Positions 47,601 through 56,214 of a stretch of DNA of 64,000 bases are shown here, one piece after another. Origin of the DNA: Sphingobium sp. EP60837 (GTDB taxonomy: Bacteria > Pseudomonadota > Alphaproteobacteria > Sphingomonadales > Sphingomonadaceae). A model generated the notes under the pieces. It was not told the DNA's origin, made no database searches, and was given only the letters and a program-made list of their open reading frames with translations. The position numbers were made by a program, and so were the translations under genes. The stretch spans positions 1,240,001 through 1,304,000 of the forward strand of contig NZ_CP015986.1 of NCBI RefSeq assembly GCF_001658005.1, in the 5' to 3' direction. The number at the start of each line of letters is the position of its first letter. Position 1 is the stretch's first letter.

Positions 47601-49147
47601 CGCCGCCCCACCATGATATCTACTCGATCGAGGATCTCGCGCAGCTCATCTACGACTGCAAGATGATCAACCCCCGCGCGCGGGTGTGCGTCAAGCTGGT
47701 GAGCCAGGCCGGCATCGGCACGGTCGCGGCGGGCGTGGCCAAGGCGCATGCCGACGTCATCCTGGTCGCGGGCCATGTCGGCGGCACGGGCGCGTCGCCC
47801 CAGACCTCGATCAAATATGCTGGCACGCCATGGGAAATGGGCCTGTCGGAAGCGAACCAAGTGCTCACCCTCAATGGCCTGCGCCATCGGGTGAAGCTGC
47901 GCACCGACGGCGGCCTAAAGACCGGGCGCGACATCGTGATCGCGGCGATCCTGGGCGCGGAAGAGTTTGGCATCGGTACGCTGAGCCTTGTGGCCATGGG
48001 CTGCATCATGGTGCGCCAGTGCCACTCGAACACCTGCCCTGTCGGCGTCTGCGTGCAGGATGAAAAGCTGCGGCAGAAGTTCACCGGCACGCCAGAAAAG
48101 GTCATTAACCTCATGACCTTCATCGCCGAGGAAGTGCGCGAGATATTGGCGCGGCTGGGCTATCGCAGCCTGGATGAGGTGATCGGCCGCACCGAACTGC
48201 TGAAGCAGGTCAATCGCGGCGCCGAGCATCTCGACGATCTCGACCTCAATCCCATCCTGGCCAAGGTGGATGCGCCCGACGATCAGCGGCGCTTCTCCCT
48301 CACCGAATGGCGCAACGAGGTGCCCGACAGCCTGGATGCGCAGATGATGCGTGACGCCAAGGCCGTGTTCGAGCGTGGCGAGAAGATGCAGCTGACCTAT
48401 ACGGTCCGCAACACGCATCGCGCGGTCGGCACCAGGCTTTCCGCCGCCGTGACCGAGCGGTTCGGCATGTCCACGCTGGCGGACGGGCATCTGACCGTGC
48501 GTTTGCGCGGGTCGGCTGGCCAGTCGCTGGGTGCGTTCCTGTGCAAGGGCATTACGCTGGAAGTCTTTGGCGACGCCAACGACTATGTGGGCAAGGGCCT
48601 GTCGGGCGGCACGATCGTCGTGCGCACGACCGTGTCATCGCCGCTGTCGAGCAAGGACAACACGATCATCGGCAACACCGTGCTATACGGCGCGACCGCG
48701 GGTAAGCTGTTCGCGGCGGGTCAGGCGGGCGAACGCTTCGCCGTCCGCAACTCGGGCGCGCAGGTCGTCGTGGAAGGCTGCGGGGCCAATGGCTGCGAAT
48801 ATATGACCGGCGGTACGGCTGTGATCCTGGGCCGCACCGGCGCGAACTTCGGCGCGGGCATGACCGGCGGCATGGCCTTCATCCTGGACGAGGACGGCAG
48901 CTTCGAGCGGCGCGCCAACCCGGAAAGCATTGTCTGGCAGCGACTGGAAAGCGCCCATTGGGAAGCCCAGTTGAAGGCGTTGATCGCCGAGCATGCGGTG
49001 ACGACCGACAGCAAGTGGTCGAACACCATCTTGGACGATTGGGACCGCTGGAGGCGCTATGTCTGGCAGGTCTGCCCGAAGGAAATGGTGCACCGGCTGA
49101 CCCACCCGTTGAGCGATGCGTCTGCTGAGGTGGTCGCCGCGGAATAA
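44609..49147 (+). CDS. gltB: Glutamate synthase (NADPH) large subunit
   Basis: The 1512-residue enzyme has a short propeptide and catalytic Cys at C31 (GDACGVGL), a type II amidotransferase domain with QRYSTNTFPQWWLAQPFR, the central domain, the FMN domain with GGTGASPQTSIKYAG, the Fe-S cluster MVRQCHSNTCPVGVC and the C-terminal GXGXG beta-helix (ANDYVGKGLSGGTIVV). It makes two glutamates from glutamine and 2-oxoglutarate. With amt it forms the ammonium assimilation set of this window. Confidence 0.97.
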   Translation: MANTPYMASPEERARLAAEGMYHPEMEGDACGVGLVAATDGRPSRRVVASAIDALKAVWHRGAVDADGKTGDGAGIHVDLPVRFFDDAIADSGHKPLPNRLAVGMIFLPRTDLSAQETCRTIVESEIIDAGYTIYGWRQVPVDVSVIGEKAQRTRPEIEQIMIAGPMPEERDIAEFEKDLYLIRRRIEKKVIAAQIQDFYICSLSCRSIIYKGLFLAESLSVFYPDLQDERFESRVAIFHQRYSTNTFPQWWLAQPFRTLAHNGEINTIRGNKNWMKSHEIKMASLAFGDHSEDIKPVIPAGASDTAALDAVFEAICRSGRDAPTAKLMLVPEAWQAAANETPQSHVDMYEYLASVMEPWDGPAALAMTDGRWAVAGVDRNALRPLRYTLTGDNLLIVGSETGMVVVPETTIVKKGRMGPGQMIAVDLQEGEIYDDRAIKDQIASERPYAELIKDFMTIGDLPDAGRALPDWDKAELTRRQVAANLTLEDMELILAPMVEDAKEAVGSMGDDTPLAVISDKPRTVSHFFRQNFSQVTNPPIDSLRERHVMSLKTRFSNLHNILEQDAQNSHVLVLDSPVLTSSEWARLKAHFGPAVAEIDCTFPAEGGQEQLRAAIARIREEAEQAVREGRTEIFLTDEYVNEDRVAIAGVLAAAAVHTHLVRKGLRSYASINVRCAEALDTHYFAVLIGVGATTVNAYLAEASIADRHGRGLFGDLDLDQCFERFRVAINEGLLKIMSKMGIAVVSSYRGGYNFEAVGLSRALVNDLFPGMPAKISGEGYASLHHNAKLRHEAAYDSAAVRLPVGGFYRQRNGGESHAYSAQLMHLLQTAVGTDSYSTYLQFARGVRDLPPVYLRDLLEFNFAREAVPIDEVEATTEIRKRFVTPGMSLGALSPEAHETLAIAMNRIGAKAVSGEGGEDATRFKPYENGDNANSVIKQIASGRFGVHAEYLGSAEEIEIKVAQGAKPGEGGQLPGFKVTEFIAKLRHSTPGVMLISPPPHHDIYSIEDLAQLIYDCKMINPRARVCVKLVSQAGIGTVAAGVAKAHADVILVAGHVGGTGASPQTSIKYAGTPWEMGLSEANQVLTLNGLRHRVKLRTDGGLKTGRDIVIAAILGAEEFGIGTLSLVAMGCIMVRQCHSNTCPVGVCVQDEKLRQKFTGTPEKVINLMTFIAEEVREILARLGYRSLDEVIGRTELLKQVNRGAEHLDDLDLNPILAKVDAPDDQRRFSLTEWRNEVPDSLDAQMMRDAKAVFERGEKMQLTYTVRNTHRAVGTRLSAAVTERFGMSTLADGHLTVRLRGSAGQSLGAFLCKGITLEVFGDANDYVGKGLSGGTIVVRTTVSSPLSSKDNTIIGNTVLYGATAGKLFAAGQAGERFAVRNSGAQVVVEGCGANGCEYMTGGTAVILGRTGANFGAGMTGGMAFILDEDGSFERRANPESIVWQRLESAHWEAQLKALIAEHAVTTDSKWSNTILDDWDRWRRYVWQVCPKEMVHRLTHPLSDASAEVVAAE

Positions 49148-49156
49148 GGGACAATG

Positions 49157-49188
49157 GGGGAGCGAGGCGGATGTCTCGCTCCCCTTTT
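49157..49188 (+). terminator. Strong rho-independent terminator after gltB
   Basis: GGGGAGCGAG (49157-49166) pairs perfectly with CTCGCTCCCC (49175-49184), followed by TTTTCG. Confidence 0.88.
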
Positions 49189-49232
49189 CGTGCTTCGCTT
49201 GTGGGATAAGGCCCCCTTTCCGACCCTACCCT

Positions 49233-49706
49233 TCAATAAGAGGTGGCGGTCACAGGCGAAGCCGTAGCTACGCTGCCTTGGGCGATTTGAACCGGCTGGG
49301 ACCCGTCACTCTCGCCTGCTGCAAACCGCTCGATATTCGCGGGTAGCCGGACCGGCGTCGGCTGTTCATAATCTTGCGGCAGTGGCGCATCGTCGTCGGC
49401 GGAATATTCCTGCGCCATATAGTCGCGTACGGCAGGATCGTCATAGCCGCTCCATCCCCCGCCCATCATCGCCGCCATCTGCCGGTCCGCCAAAGTCGGG
49501 CCGCAGCCTTGGCACTTAATATCGGTCGGCCCGCTCAAACCCGTGACGTCCGGTTGTGAGGCGCTCTCCTGCTGCGCGGAATAGGGTATTTCCGCGTCGG
49601 TGAAGGCGATGCGCGGCGGCGTCGTCGCATAAAGGCCAAGCGCCAGACCGCCCGCCAGCGCCGCTCCTGCACTCGCCATGCTGAACAACCAGAAACGGGC
49701 AGACAT
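49233..49706 (-). CDS. Membrane-anchored hypothetical protein (157 aa)
   Basis: The ATG at 49706 follows AAAAGGAGAAGG and starts MSARFWLFSMASAGAALAGGLALGLYA, an uncleaved anchor or signal. The rest is short and polar with CQGCGPTLADRQMAAMMGG and a Pro-rich acidic C-terminal half. The CxxC pair may bind metal or form a disulphide. It has no recognised domain. Confidence 0.7.
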   Translation of the reverse strand: MSARFWLFSMASAGAALAGGLALGLYATTPPRIAFTDAEIPYSAQQESASQPDVTGLSGPTDIKCQGCGPTLADRQMAAMMGGGWSGYDDPAVRDYMAQEYSADDDAPLPQDYEQPTPVRLPANIERFAAGESDGSQPVQIAQGSVATASPVTATSY

Positions 49707-49857
49707 GCGACCTTCTCCTTTTGCGCCCGGCGCCCTGTTCGTCATCACCACCGGCAAAAGAAACGCGCATGAAGATCGGTTGTTGCATGGGGCCAAAGCC
49801 TTTGCTAAGGGCCGCCTCCTACCAAGGCACCGGCCCCGCCGGTTCCCCGGAAAATGT

Positions 49858-49944
49858 GCGGTCGTGGCGGAATTGGTAGACGCGCAACGTTGAGGTCGTT
49901 GTGGCCGAAAGGCCGTGGAAGTTCGAGTCTTCTCGACCGCACCA
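49858..49944 (+). tRNA. tRNA-Leu (anticodon GAG)
   Basis: An 87-base class II tRNA: acceptor GCGGTCG with CGACCGC, D-arm GGC..TGGTAGACGC, anticodon loop TTGAGGT (GAG), a long variable arm GGCCGAAAGGCC, T-loop TTCGAGT and encoded CCA. Confidence 0.95.
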
Positions 49945-50049
49945 TTTCTTCTCTCGGGAGAAGCGGAAAGAACCGGCGTCGCGTTGGAGATGCCGCTTGG
50001 TCGTTTATGACCGATTGTTCTTGGCTGAAGCGCCGGACAGTGCCGCTTC

Positions 50050-51117
50050 CTAGATTTTCCCCAACTCATTGCGGATGAAAAGCCGCTCAAGGCTGTCGCG
50101 CCGGGGCAGCCCCGCGCCTTCCAAGGATGTCCCGTCCCCACCCTTTCGCCGCGAAGCGCGCCGCGCCGCGAGGTAGCAGGGGTCAAGCAGCGACAGCAGC
50201 GTGAGGAGCGGCGCTGTGCCGGGCCACCGCAGCTGGATCAGCCGCCGCCCATATTGCAGCCGCGCGCGGACGCCGCGCGTAAGGGAGCGGGGCACCTTCA
50301 GTCCCAATAATTTACGGGCGGTGAGCAGCTGCGTCCGCATCGCGTTGCGCGCATAGGCCGAGCCGAACAGCCGGTTCAATTCCGTCCAATCCGCCTCTTC
50401 AAAGTGCGCGGTATAGGATTGCATGTCGAGAAGGTGGCGCAGATCGATCCGGCCCCGCAGATAATCGCGGCCTTTGAGCTGGTCGTGCAGCAGCAGGATG
50501 GCGGTGCAAGCGACGGGAGACGGCAGCAGGACCATGCTGCCGGGCAGATCCACTTCACTCGCCGCGCTTGCGAGATCGTCGTAGCGGTAGAAGAGCGTGC
50601 TGGGGCTGCCATATTCGGAGTGGAGATCGATCGTCGCGGCATCCTGTGGCCGTGAAAGGACGGCAGGGACGCCCGGCGGAAGATCCAGCGACTCCGGCTG
50701 ATAGCCAATGCTGCAAAGCTGCTCGATCATGGCGCTGAAGCGATCCGCCGCAACCATAAGATCGATGTCCGCCAGCATCCGGCCCGATCGCTGCTGTGGC
50801 GGGCTGTGGGCGAGCCAGGCGGTGCCCTTCAGCAAGATCGGGCGAACGCCATGGGCGTTCATCACCGCAGCCGCTTCATCCAATTGGGCCAGGAGCCGAT
50901 CGTTGCGCTCGGCATTACGGCTCTCCATCTCGCCCAGGAACAGGTGAACGTCGGGTGGCACGTCCGCCAGGCGTCCGGCGTCGCGCAGCCGCGTCGCGAC
51001 GGTGGGACTGCACAGCGTTTTGTTGGCAAGAGCGATGATCGCAGGCCAATCGGCAACGGCAGGCATCTCTCCGCGCAGGCAGGCGAGCAGCCCGTGAAGG
51101 GGATCAAGCCGCGCCAC
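50050..51117 (-). CDS. Nucleotidyltransferase-fold protein (NTP_transf_5 type)
   Basis: The product has the family core ILLKGTAWLAHSPPQQRSGRMLADIDLMV: a KG-x-A turn followed by the D-x-D pair of the polymerase-beta-like nucleotidyltransferase. A helical region and a basic C-terminal tail follow. The GTG at 51117 gives a 14-base overlap with the kinase gene upstream; an ATG at 51159 would give a longer overlap. Members occur beside HprK-like kinases in lasso peptide and related clusters, where their substrate is mostly unknown. It may nucleotidylate a peptide, a protein or a small molecule. Confidence 0.8.
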   Translation of the reverse strand: MARLDPLHGLLACLRGEMPAVADWPAIIALANKTLCSPTVATRLRDAGRLADVPPDVHLFLGEMESRNAERNDRLLAQLDEAAAVMNAHGVRPILLKGTAWLAHSPPQQRSGRMLADIDLMVAADRFSAMIEQLCSIGYQPESLDLPPGVPAVLSRPQDAATIDLHSEYGSPSTLFYRYDDLASAASEVDLPGSMVLLPSPVACTAILLLHDQLKGRDYLRGRIDLRHLLDMQSYTAHFEEADWTELNRLFGSAYARNAMRTQLLTARKLLGLKVPRSLTRGVRARLQYGRRLIQLRWPGTAPLLTLLSLLDPCYLAARRASRRKGGDGTSLEGAGLPRRDSLERLFIRNELGKI

Positions 51118-52243
51118 AGAAAGTGCCAAGCAGCGCTGCCGCCTCGTCCAGATCATCATAATGAAGTTCGCAGGTCCGTGCCGCGCTTACGGTCCGGATC
51201 AGCGTGTCGAGTGCGAGCGGATCGGCCTCACCGCTGGCGGAGGCGGCTTCCGAGAGAAGATGTTTGATGAGCGCGGCGGGATGCTGCGGCACCAATTGCG
51301 CGCGCGCGCCTCTTACCCGCCGTAGCTTGACGATCCAGCCGACCGGCACCGGACTCTGCTCTGCCATGGCGGGCACAGAGAGGTAGCGCACCCGCCGGCG
51401 GTCAGGCCGCCAGTGAACCTGGGTCTCAAGCTGGCCCGGATAACGCAACCCCATCATGGGCCAGGCACCGGATTTGATCGTTGGGAGGAAAGGCAGGCCC
51501 TGCACCCTTCCGCGCGAGTCCAGCATGACGATATCGTCGCCATGATAGGCGAAGTCGCATTTGAGCAGCCAGGAGATCAGCGTGGTCTTTCCAGCGCCGG
51601 GATGGCCGGTCAGCAGCAACGCCTGCCCGTTGCGGCTCACACAGCCTGCATGAAGGGCCAAGCTCCAGCGGGGATCGTTGATGATGTCCTGTGTGAGTTG
51701 CGCCTTGACGATGGTTGCCGCCTGATTGAGCTGCAAGACCGAAGCATGGCCCTCATCGCGGCTGAACAGGCACAAGTCATGGGCTGACCAGAGATGATAG
51801 GTCGCGTCGATCGGGCGGTCGGATACCTGCGCCTGCAAATGAGTGAACAGCGGGGCGACATGCCGAACCAGCGCTTCGTCATGATACCGGAGTACGACGC
51901 TGCGCCCGCCGAGCGATATTTGCTGGAGCAGGAGGGGAGAAGAGACGGGCGGACGGTTGGTGGCATGCACCAGCCCTGATTGGGACCAGTCCGCCAACAC
52001 GGTCTTGAGCATCGCCGATGCGGGCGTGAACCCGCGCTCGACAACCTCCTGCGCAAGCTGCGGCAGGCTCACACCCTCTTCCAGGCGGCACCCAATATAG
52101 CCGGCGATCTGGTTCAGCTCGAAAAGGGCATGGCGGGACCGCGACACGATAATCGGCTGGTCGTCGATGAAAGTCATCGAGGTCCCCGGAGTAAGGCGCA
52201 GCATCAGTTCAGCCCCGTCACGGGCGCTCCGCCCATCTGCCAT
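51104..52243 (-). CDS. PqqD-like domain fused to an HprK-like kinase
   Basis: Residues about 15-95 (LRLTPGTSMTFIDDQPIIVSR, then FELNQIAGYIGCRLEEG) have the PqqD / RiPP-recognition pattern of strands plus a helical bundle. The rest is an HPr-kinase-like domain with HAGCVSRNGQALLLTGHPGAGKTT (Walker A) and FAYHGDDIVMLD (acidic motif). The start is either the ATG at 52243 or a TTG at 52261, 3 bases after the leader-protein stop. HprK-like kinases in lasso clusters phosphorylate the precursor; here the neighbouring short protein is the natural candidate substrate, by inference. Confidence 0.8.
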   Translation of the reverse strand: MADGRSARDGAELMLRLTPGTSMTFIDDQPIIVSRSRHALFELNQIAGYIGCRLEEGVSLPQLAQEVVERGFTPASAMLKTVLADWSQSGLVHATNRPPVSSPLLLQQISLGGRSVVLRYHDEALVRHVAPLFTHLQAQVSDRPIDATYHLWSAHDLCLFSRDEGHASVLQLNQAATIVKAQLTQDIINDPRWSLALHAGCVSRNGQALLLTGHPGAGKTTLISWLLKCDFAYHGDDIVMLDSRGRVQGLPFLPTIKSGAWPMMGLRYPGQLETQVHWRPDRRRVRYLSVPAMAEQSPVPVGWIVKLRRVRGARAQLVPQHPAALIKHLLSEAASASGEADPLALDTLIRTVSAARTCELHYDDLDEAAALLGTFCGAA

Positions 52244-52263
52244 TTCGTCGCTGAGGTACAAGG

Positions 52264-52566
52264 TCAGGGTTTATGCGCGCCGCCCTTGTTCCCCGGATTG
52301 CCGGGGCCGGTGCCGGGGCCGTCGTTGATCGGCGGGTTGCCCGGAGGCTGCGGGTCCGGGCCGTTGCCGACGCCGTTATTGCCCTTGGGTCCATGACCAT
52401 GGCCGCCACCGCCGCCGCCGCTCGACTTCGCGATCGCAGCAGAGGAAAGGGAGGTCGATAACATGATCGTCATCGCCGGTGGAACAGTCGCTGCGAAGCG
52501 GCCGCAGTTCATGAGAAAACGGCGCCGGTCTTCGACCGCGGACAGGATGGTAGGTTCCTCAGCCAA
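52264..52566 (-). CDS. Short Gly-rich protein with RRRFL leader, copy 1
   Basis: A TTG start behind AAAGGAGG gives 100 residues. Residues 12-55 are EDRRRFL-MN-CGRFA-A-TVPPAMTIMLSTSL, then SAAIA and SSGGGGGG: a twin-arginine-like n-region, a hydrophobic segment and an AxA-type end. The tail is 45 residues of Gly, Pro and Asn with HGHG. Copy 2 at 58283-58555 shares 39 of 44 leader residues at the same numbers. It lies directly before the PqqD/HprK gene. It may be a Tat-exported peptide or a modified precursor. I cannot name the family. Confidence 0.75.
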   Translation of the reverse strand: MAEEPTILSAVEDRRRFLMNCGRFAATVPPAMTIMLSTSLSSAAIAKSSGGGGGGHGHGPKGNNGVGNGPDPQPPGNPPINDGPGTGPGNPGNKGGAHKP

Positions 52567-52672
52567 GGGTAGCCTCCTTTAATGCAGGGTTGGCTGAAAC
52601 TACCACCTGCCCGGCGCGGGGCGCAGTGCTATGGCGGGGTATATCAGAAGGTATAACGCGCCCAAAGCCGCG

Positions 52673-54067
52673 TCAGCGTTCCCGTCCAGCCTCGGCCGCC
52701 GTCGCTTGCAGCGGGCTGATCAGATAGCTTGCGATGCTCCGCCTTCCCGTGCGGATATCGGCAGTTACCTCCATACCGGGGATCAAGGAAATCTCGCCAC
52801 CGTCGCGCGTGCGCCATGTCCGATCCAAAGCGACCCTCGCCACATAGACCAGCCCCAGCTTCTCATCCGGAATAGCATCAGTGCTTATGGTTTCGACTCT
52901 GCCCGACACGACTCCGAAGCGGGTGAAGGGGAAGGCGGCGACCTTCACCGCTACGTCCTGGCCGGTGCGCACGAAGCCCACATCCTTGTTGAGCATCTTG
53001 ACCTCCGCCACGAGCTGCCCTTTGGCAGGGACGATCACCATCAATGGCTTACCCACATCCACTATGCCGCCCACGGTATGCAGGGAAAGCTGCGCCACCG
53101 TGCCATCAACTGGGCTCACCAGCCGCTGGAAGGTGGACCTGCGGCTCGCCTTCACCAGCTCTTCCCGCCGCAGGCGCACCTCCGCTTCCGCCTGGGCCAG
53201 GTCCTGCAACAGCTTCGCCCGCGCTGCGCCGTCCGACTGGCGGATATTACCGCTGACCGACGCTATCTGGGCGCGCGCCTTTCGCGCCGTCTCTTGCGCG
53301 ATCTCCCTGTCCTTGATCAGGGCAAGCCGCTGCCGGTTCATCTCGATCAGACGCAGTTTGGAGACATAGCCCTTGGCGAGCAGCTTCTGGTTGGCTTCGA
53401 TCTGCTGTTCCACAAGGGGAAGCGTTTCGCTGATCTTGGCAGTCTGCAGCATCGCTTCGGAATAGGCTGAACTTGCCGCCTGCCGCTCTGCGTCGTGCAT
53501 CGAGGAACTCCCCTGGATATTTTCCAGCTCCGCCCGCGCAAGCGCCGTCTGAACATCGACAACGGACTGAGGCGTGCCCGGCGGTGGGAGAAAGACGAGG
53601 CCCTTTCCATCGAGCGATGACAGGACCGCCCTGCTCCGCGCCGCCTGCAATTCCGCGGTCTCCAGCGCCTTTTGCGCTTGCGCCGTATCTGCTGAAGACA
53701 AGGTGGGGTCCAGCTCCACCAGCACCTGCCCCTTTTTGACAGGCTGGCTCTCCCGCACCAGAATCGCGCGCACGACCCCGCCGTCTGCAGCCTGGATGAC
53801 CTTCACGGCATCCGTCGGCGCCAGGCGTCCCGCCGCCGATACGACGATGTCCAGCCGCCCGAGGATCAGCCATAAAATGGCGATCGCCACCCCTGCGGCA
53901 AGGATCATGGCGGTATAGCGGGCTGTTGGAGATACCGGGCGTTCGATTATCTCGAGAGCGGCGGGCAGGAAATCGACATCATCGACCTGCGTCATCGACC
54001 GGCTGCGCGCCTTCTCTTCCTTTATCAGCTGGCGCGCCATCGCCCAGTGGTTCGCAAGGCTCGTCAT
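52673..54067 (-). CDS. HlyD-family type I secretion membrane-fusion protein
   Basis: The 464-residue protein has one membrane helix (AMILAAGVAIAILWLILGRLD), a lipoyl half near GRLAPTDAVKVIQAADGGVVRAILVRE, long coiled-coil hairpins, and the C-terminal half FQRLVSPVDGTVAQLS and KVAAFPFTRFGVVSGRVETIS that marks the HlyD/LapC/PrtE branch. It joins the ABC exporter to an outer-membrane TolC. The ATG overlaps the ABC stop (4 bases). No TolC gene is near. Confidence 0.92.
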   Translation of the reverse strand: MTSLANHWAMARQLIKEEKARSRSMTQVDDVDFLPAALEIIERPVSPTARYTAMILAAGVAIAILWLILGRLDIVVSAAGRLAPTDAVKVIQAADGGVVRAILVRESQPVKKGQVLVELDPTLSSADTAQAQKALETAELQAARSRAVLSSLDGKGLVFLPPPGTPQSVVDVQTALARAELENIQGSSSMHDAERQAASSAYSEAMLQTAKISETLPLVEQQIEANQKLLAKGYVSKLRLIEMNRQRLALIKDREIAQETARKARAQIASVSGNIRQSDGAARAKLLQDLAQAEAEVRLRREELVKASRRSTFQRLVSPVDGTVAQLSLHTVGGIVDVGKPLMVIVPAKGQLVAEVKMLNKDVGFVRTGQDVAVKVAAFPFTRFGVVSGRVETISTDAIPDEKLGLVYVARVALDRTWRTRDGGEISLIPGMEVTADIRTGRRSIASYLISPLQATAAEAGRER

Positions 54068-56214
54068 TCTTCCGTCAGCCCATTTTGCAAGCGGAAGAGC
54101 AAGGCGTAGCGGCCATTGAGCGCCATCAGCTCCTCATGGGTTCCACGCTCGACTATCCGCCCCTTCTCCATCGCGATGATCGTCTCGCAGGTCCTCACCG
54201 CAGACAGGCGGTGGGCGATGATGAGGACGGTTCGGCTCCGGGCGATGGCCTGAAGATTGTTCTGGATGATCGCCTCGCTCTCTGCGTCGAGGGCCGATGT
54301 GGCTTCGTCGAAGACCAGGATGCGGGGCTTGGTGACGAGCGCGCGGGCGATTGCGATGCGCTGCCGCTGCCCTCCCGACAGGTTGACGCCCCGTTCCTCG
54401 ATCATCGTGTCATAGCCGTGCGGCAGCGCCATGATAAAGTCGTGCGCGCCCGCCAATTTCGCCGCCGCGATGACCTGCGGCAGGGGCGTCGCCGGGTCGG
54501 CCAGTGCGATATTTTCCCGCAGGCTGCGATTGAAAAGCAGATTTTCCTGAAGGACCACGCCGATCTGCCGCCGCAGCCATGCGGGCTCCACCTGCGCAAT
54601 GTCGATATCATCGACGAGGATGCGGCCGCCGGCGGGCAGGTACATGCGCTGCAGCAGCTTGGCAAGCGTCGATTTGCCCGATCCCGAGGAGCCGACAATG
54701 CCGACCGACCCACCGGCGGGAATGGCGAGATTGATGTCGCGCAGGATCCACGGGCCCTCGTCCGAATAACGAAAGCGGACGCCTTCGAACCGGACTTCGC
54801 CCTTCATGGATGGGAGCGCCAGGCGGGACGTCGAGCTGGGCTCCGGCTGCGCGTTCAGCACCTCCCCCAGCCGATCGACGGAGAGCCGCACCTGCTGAAA
54901 ATCCTGCCACAGCTGAGCCATGCGGATCACGGGGCCAGACACGCGCTGCGCGAACATGTTGAACGCCACCAGCCCGCCCACCGACAAGGTTCCGGCGATG
55001 ACCTCCTTCGCACCGAAATAGAGAATGGCAGCAAGACTGAGCTTCGAGATCAGCTGCACCATCTGGCTGCTGCCGTTGCCGAGATTGATCGCCCGCTGGC
55101 TGGCGGCGCTGTAGGAGGCCAGCTGCATCTCCCAGCGACGCTGCCATTGCGGCTCGACAGCCGCCGCTTTGATCGTCTGCATGCCCGAGACGCTCTCGAT
55201 AAGGAGGGCGTTGGTCGCCGCGCTGCGTTCGAACTTCTCGCTCAACCTCTGGCGCAACGGCCCGGTGACCATGAAGGACACGGCGAAATAGGCAGGCAGC
55301 GTCAGCATCGCGACGCAGGCGAGCATCGGGGAATAGAGCCACATCGCGATCAGGAAGACGATGGTGAATGGCGGATCGACCAGGACCGACAAGGACGCGT
55401 TGGTCAGGAACTCGCGGATGGATTCAAGCTGCCTTGCCCGCGTCACGGTATCGCCGACGCGCCGCCCTTCGAAATAAGCGAGCGGCAGGCGCATCAGATG
55501 GCGGAACAGCCGGGATCCAAGCTCAACATCGATCTTCTGGCTCGTTTCGGAATAGATGCGCGTCCGCAGCCAGCCGAAGGCGACCTCCCAGCAGGACACG
55601 ATCACAAAGCCGAGCATGAGGACCTGCAGGGTCGCCATGCTGTTATAGACCAGCACCTTGTCGATCACATTCTGGAAGAAAAGCGGCGCCGCAAGGCCCA
55701 GCAAATTGAGGCACAAGGTGATGAGCAGCACTTCACCGATAAGGCGGCGATAGCGCACGATCTGGGGAATGAACCAGCGCAGGTCGAAGCGCGGCTTGGC
55801 GCCAACGACGCCGGCGCGCGTGGCGATCAGCACGAGTTCGCCGGACCAGATATCGCCAAGCGCGTCGTGCGTCATCTTTTGCACGCCTTCGCCGGGACGG
55901 TGGATCATGACGCCGTCGTCCGTGACCCGGCCCATGATGAACCACTCGTCCGTTCCGCGCGCCAAGGCAGGCAAGGCAGCGCGCTTCAGACGGTCCCCGC
56001 CGGGCTCCACGGCGCGGGCGCGAACCCCTTCGTGACGCTTGGCCAGGCGAAGCATGTCGCGCGTATCGAGCGGATCGGAATGACCCAATTCGTGCCGCAA
56101 TAGCTTTGGGTCGGCGGAAATGCCGTGCATGCCAAGCAAGGCCGCCAAAGCGGCCGGCCCGCTATCTGCAGGCGGCACGCGCTTACCTTGTCGATCAGCG
56201 GCTTGTGCGTTCAT
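54064..56214 (-). CDS. Type I secretion ABC exporter with inactive C39-like domain
   Basis: The 716-residue protein has an N-terminal C39-like domain (about 1-130), six membrane helices and an ATPase with GSSGSGKSTL, LSGGQRQRIAIARAL and ILVFDEATSALD. In the C39 domain the catalytic Cys position reads DSGPAALAALL, Ser in place of Cys, and the His region reads WFIMGRV, so it is a binding, not cleaving, domain as in HlyB. That fits export of unprocessed RTX proteins; the RTX gene lies divergently 750 bases away. Confidence 0.93.
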   Translation of the reverse strand: MNAQAADRQGKRVPPADSGPAALAALLGMHGISADPKLLRHELGHSDPLDTRDMLRLAKRHEGVRARAVEPGGDRLKRAALPALARGTDEWFIMGRVTDDGVMIHRPGEGVQKMTHDALGDIWSGELVLIATRAGVVGAKPRFDLRWFIPQIVRYRRLIGEVLLITLCLNLLGLAAPLFFQNVIDKVLVYNSMATLQVLMLGFVIVSCWEVAFGWLRTRIYSETSQKIDVELGSRLFRHLMRLPLAYFEGRRVGDTVTRARQLESIREFLTNASLSVLVDPPFTIVFLIAMWLYSPMLACVAMLTLPAYFAVSFMVTGPLRQRLSEKFERSAATNALLIESVSGMQTIKAAAVEPQWQRRWEMQLASYSAASQRAINLGNGSSQMVQLISKLSLAAILYFGAKEVIAGTLSVGGLVAFNMFAQRVSGPVIRMAQLWQDFQQVRLSVDRLGEVLNAQPEPSSTSRLALPSMKGEVRFEGVRFRYSDEGPWILRDINLAIPAGGSVGIVGSSGSGKSTLAKLLQRMYLPAGGRILVDDIDIAQVEPAWLRRQIGVVLQENLLFNRSLRENIALADPATPLPQVIAAAKLAGAHDFIMALPHGYDTMIEERGVNLSGGQRQRIAIARALVTKPRILVFDEATSALDAESEAIIQNNLQAIARSRTVLIIAHRLSAVRTCETIIAMEKGRIVERGTHEELMALNGRYALLFRLQNGLTEE

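Noticed and set aside
52264..52566. Lasso peptide precursor
   Set aside because: No lasso cyclase (asparagine-synthetase-like) or transglutaminase-like protease gene is nearby, and the tail lacks a ring-forming core pattern.
53926..56103. 725-codon plus-strand frame opposite the ABC exporter
   Set aside because: Antisense shadow; the minus strand carries all ABC motifs.
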